A stretch of DNA of 5,613 nt from Nitrososphaeraceae archaeon (lineage in GTDB: Archaea; Thermoproteota; Nitrososphaeria; Nitrososphaerales; Nitrososphaeraceae): the NCBI GenBank assembly GCA_025937665.1, contig JAICQW010000120.1, positions 1 to 5,613 of the forward strand. Direction: 5' to 3'. Shown in pieces: positions 5,612-5,613 of this stretch. Within the stretch, counting starts at the first letter, position 1, and each line of letters begins with the position of its first letter. The position numbers and the translations under genes are program-made. Under the pieces are notes generated by a model. That model was given only the letters and a program-made list of their open reading frames with translations. It was not told the origin of the DNA and did not search any database.

Positions 5612-5613
5612 AT

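Overview
The window looks archaeal, most likely a low-GC Nitrososphaerota (Thaumarchaeota) genome or a close relative. The DNA is AT-rich. Two single-gene units (positions 3962 and 5351) have an A/T-rich TATA-like box centred about 26-27 bases before the ATG and no Shine-Dalgarno sequence, which is the layout of archaeal leaderless transcripts. Gene ends are followed by T-tracts rather than strong hairpin terminators. The lineage call is inference from style and protein impression, since no marker gene is present.

Layout. On the left, a plus-strand run holds the C-terminal end of an unrecognised protein (3-203). It overlaps by four bases (ATGA) the start of an NAD-dependent sugar-nucleotide epimerase/dehydratase (200-1162). 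After 13 bases comes a second, more compact SDR (1176-2042). A 107-base gap with a possible 26-residue CxxC mini-ORF (2066-2146) separates it from a short GT-B glycosyltransferase (2150-3037). Convergent to these, on the minus strand, is a MetW-like SAM methyltransferase (3148-3864, possibly starting at 3777). Divergent from it is a 70-residue membrane zinc-ribbon protein (3962-4174), which resembles the LITAF-type layout of two CxxC knuckles flanking a hydrophobic helix. Convergent to that, on the minus strand, is a non-hydrolysing UDP-GlcNAc 2-epimerase (wecB family, 4269-5351) with its own promoter and T6 terminator. At the right edge the C-terminal end of another minus-strand gene (5480-5611) enters the window, followed by T-tracts. 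No RNA gene, insertion sequence, CRISPR array or gene-free stretch over 300 bases was seen.

How the genes fit together. The 2-epimerase would supply UDP-ManNAc. The two SDRs would epimerise, dehydrate or reduce nucleotide sugars. The glycosyltransferase would add a sugar to a lipid- or protein-linked acceptor. The methyltransferase might cap or decorate the glycan. This reads as part of a surface-glycan or glycoprotein-glycan locus whose remaining genes lie outside the window. The least ordinary items are the LITAF-like zinc protein, the glycosyltransferase with an E-x7-Q in place of E-x7-E, and the CxxC mini-ORF lying in frame just before it. I see no convincing evidence of a wholly new system.
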